Source: Opitutia bacterium (lineage in GTDB: Bacteria; Verrucomicrobiota; Verrucomicrobiia; Opitutales; UBA953). Taken from it: a stretch of 8,482 nt of DNA. Positions 6,929 to 8,482 of this stretch are shown in pieces. Positions within the stretch are counted from its first letter, which is position 1; each line of letters opens with the position of its first letter. The notes under the pieces were generated by a model. The model did no database searches. It had not been told where the DNA came from and saw only the letters and a program-made list of their open reading frames with translations. The stretch is taken from NCBI GenBank assembly GCA_003485955.1, contig DNHH01000035.1, positions 1 to 8,482 on the forward strand, read 5' to 3'. A program made the translations under genes and the position numbers.

Positions 6929-8482
6929 ACCAGCCGCCGAAGCACGCGCCCGCACTGTGGCTGGCACTTCCCTTTTTTGCAGGCTGCTTAACGAGTGCGG
7001 CTGGGCTGGTTCATCCGGGTTACGCCTACGGACTCGCAACGGTTGGGCTTGTGGGTGCTTTTTTTAGCGCGCGACGAGCGCCACACTGGATTACTTGGAT
7101 TATTTTAACGGGTGTGAGTTTCGGTGCCTGCTGGCATGCCCTACGTGCCGGGCGCATGGAAGATTGGGTAGGTGAGCCAGGGCGCGCAGATTTATTCATT
7201 GAAGTTAACCGTGTTGATGAACGTGAAAATAATCGCTGGCAGGCAATCGGCTGGGTGCAAACCGGCCCGACAGATACGCGCCGTCGACATATCTTGTGCG
7301 ACGGGTTCAACGCACCACCTATTCCGGGGGGACTTTATGTTGTCAGCGGATTTCTATCAGCATGCGGACAGACGAAAGGCCCGCGCGAAAATTGGTTACG
7401 CTCACAAAACATTAGCCTACGGTTAACACGGGCGCACGTTGCTGGAGAAATTGAGTCTGCCAGCTTCCTTGCTCAGCAAGAAACCTATCTTGGGAAAAAA
7501 TTGGTGGCAGGTTTTTACGAACTCGCATGGGAGGATTCGCGCGGTGGCAGCTTACTGGCAGCAACGATGGTTGGACAAACCCATCTGCTTGCAGTCGATG
7601 ACCGATTAATTTTTTCGACAACCGGAACTTTGCATCTTTTTGCGATCAGCGGATTACATATTACAGGGATGGCAGTAGCCCTGGTCTGGCTAGGAAGAAA
7701 ATGTCGCCTGAGCGATCGCGTTGGCGGCGTTATCGCACTTTCTACCTTATGGGTTTACGTCGAGGTGACAGGCGGAACGCCCTCCGCATGCCGCGCATGG
7801 ATTATGGCTGCGTGTATCTTAGCCTGCACCGTTCTGCAGCGACGTTCCAATCCTCTTCAGGGACTTTTTCTTTCTTGCGTGATCACCTTAGTGCTAGACC
7901 CGCAAGCTGCCACAGACGCTGGGTTTCAATTAAGCTATGCATCGGTTGCCGGGATCTTGCTTGTCGGAAGCCCGGCCGCAAAATACTTTAGCCGTCCAGG
8001 ACTCGCTGAACGTCAGACACCCAAAGAAGCTGTTCCAAAGATTGTTCGAGCGGGTCGTTGGTTGCGTGCGCGTATCGCAGAAGGTTTTTGCATTTCGGTT
8101 GCAGCGAGTACAGCAGGGGCGCCCATCGTACTGAGCGTCTTTGGAACGCTCTGCCCTGGCGGCATTTTTGCGAATCTCTTACTCGTACCACTCTCAGGAC
8201 CCCCCGTTATCTTGGGAATGCTTTCGGTGGGGCTTTCACTTTTCACCTGGCTTGATGACCTTCGATATTTCGTGAACAGCATCGCGGCAGGGTGGCTGCA
8301 CGGCATGGCGTGTTTAGCAGAAATTTTAGCACTAATACCCTTTATGACAACTTCGGCACACTGGCGCAGCGACTGGATAGGCGCAGGCGCAACCCTGTCG
8401 GTATTAAGTATTATGCTCTGGCAATTTCACCAACTCGCCAGCGAGAAGACCCTTGCCCGACCCTTTGTTGCATTACTGTTAT
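6889..8482 (+). CDS. comEC: ComEC/Rec2-family DNA-uptake channel (amino-terminal 531 codons, cut by window edge)
   Basis: ComEC is the inner-membrane channel that passes single-stranded DNA into the cytoplasm during natural transformation. The frame stays open to the right edge. A hydrophilic acidic head (residues 1-20, with DDSEDLD) precedes three membrane segments (about 21-40, 46-60 and 67-85). Next comes a soluble region (about 98-190) at the place of the family's OB-fold domain. The Competence domain follows from about 218, with the hallmarks GTLHLFAISGLHITGMA (246-262), TGGTPSACRAWIMAA (294-308) and DAGFQLSYASVAGI (343-356), then further hydrophobic segments to about 510. Any carboxy-terminal metallo-beta-lactamase domain would lie beyond the edge. 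The ATG at 6889 overlaps folK by 40 bases; no later in-frame ATG occurs before residue 90, and this start keeps the first membrane segment. No Shine-Dalgarno sequence is visible. Whether the cell is naturally competent cannot be told from this gene alone. Confidence 0.93.
   Translation, partial: MDRTNPLDDSEDLDQPPKHAPALWLALPFFAGCLTSAAGLVHPGYAYGLATVGLVGAFFSARRAPHWITWIILTGVSFGACWHALRAGRMEDWVGEPGRADLFIEVNRVDERENNRWQAIGWVQTGPTDTRRRHILCDGFNAPPIPGGLYVVSGFLSACGQTKGPRENWLRSQNISLRLTRAHVAGEIESASFLAQQETYLGKKLVAGFYELAWEDSRGGSLLAATMVGQTHLLAVDDRLIFSTTGTLHLFAISGLHITGMAVALVWLGRKCRLSDRVGGVIALSTLWVYVEVTGGTPSACRAWIMAACILACTVLQRRSNPLQGLFLSCVITLVLDPQAATDAGFQLSYASVAGILLVGSPAAKYFSRPGLAERQTPKEAVPKIVRAGRWLRARIAEGFCISVAASTAGAPIVLSVFGTLCPGGIFANLLLVPLSGPPVILGMLSVGLSLFTWLDDLRYFVNSIAAGWLHGMACLAEILALIPFMTTSAHWRSDWIGAGATLSVLSIMLWQFHQLASEKTLARPFVALLL

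Noticed and set aside
7026..8306. Several minus- and plus-strand frames of 65-97 codons between 7026 and 8306.
   Set aside because: They all overlap the continuous ComEC frame from 6889 to the right edge, which carries clear family motifs. They are shadows.
1..8482. Search for a defence system, toxin-antitoxin pair, transposon ends, CRISPR or tRNA.
   Set aside because: No repeat array, terminal inverted repeats, transposase or small paired genes were seen; the window is occupied by ordinary metabolic, folding, efflux and DNA-uptake genes.

Overview
The window is a compact stretch of bacterial chromosome made of two transcription units that diverge from a short intergenic region at about 5914-6032. 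Every long open frame belongs to a recognisable family and nearly all the sequence is coding. I see no rRNA, tRNA, CRISPR array, insertion sequence or phage gene. Signal peptides, a TolC-type outer-membrane channel and a periplasmic adaptor point to a diderm (Gram-negative) bacterium. Balanced to slightly GC-rich composition, Ala/Pro-rich exported linkers and starts without clear Shine-Dalgarno sequences would fit a Verrucomicrobiota (Opitutia-like) genome. That placement is only an impression from protein style and was not tested by search.

The leftward unit (minus strand, read from 5913 down to 1) starts with carB, the large subunit of carbamoyl-phosphate synthase (2668-5913). After 21 bases comes an exported FKBP-type peptidyl-prolyl isomerase (1903-2646). 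A strong intrinsic-terminator-like hairpin (1858-1885) lies between this gene and the next pair. That pair is a TolC-family outer-membrane efflux protein (266-1807) followed by the amino-terminal part of a MacA/HlyD-like periplasmic adaptor (1-269, running off the left edge). The two overlap by four bases, so they look like two parts of one tripartite exporter. The inner-membrane pump would be expected beyond the left edge.

The rightward unit (plus strand, from 6033) is folB (dihydroneopterin aldolase), folK (HPPK) and the first 531 codons of a comEC-type DNA-uptake channel. folB and folK share a GTGA overlap, and folK overlaps comEC by 40 bases, so the three are probably translationally coupled. 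folB and folK act at successive steps of pterin synthesis for folate. ComEC works in DNA import and has no known link to folate.

I did not find an undescribed system. The points most worth a second look are the nested hairpin and direct repeats ahead of the efflux operon, the consistent lack of Shine-Dalgarno sequences, substitutions in the allosteric domain of CarB, and the pairing of carB with an exported foldase.
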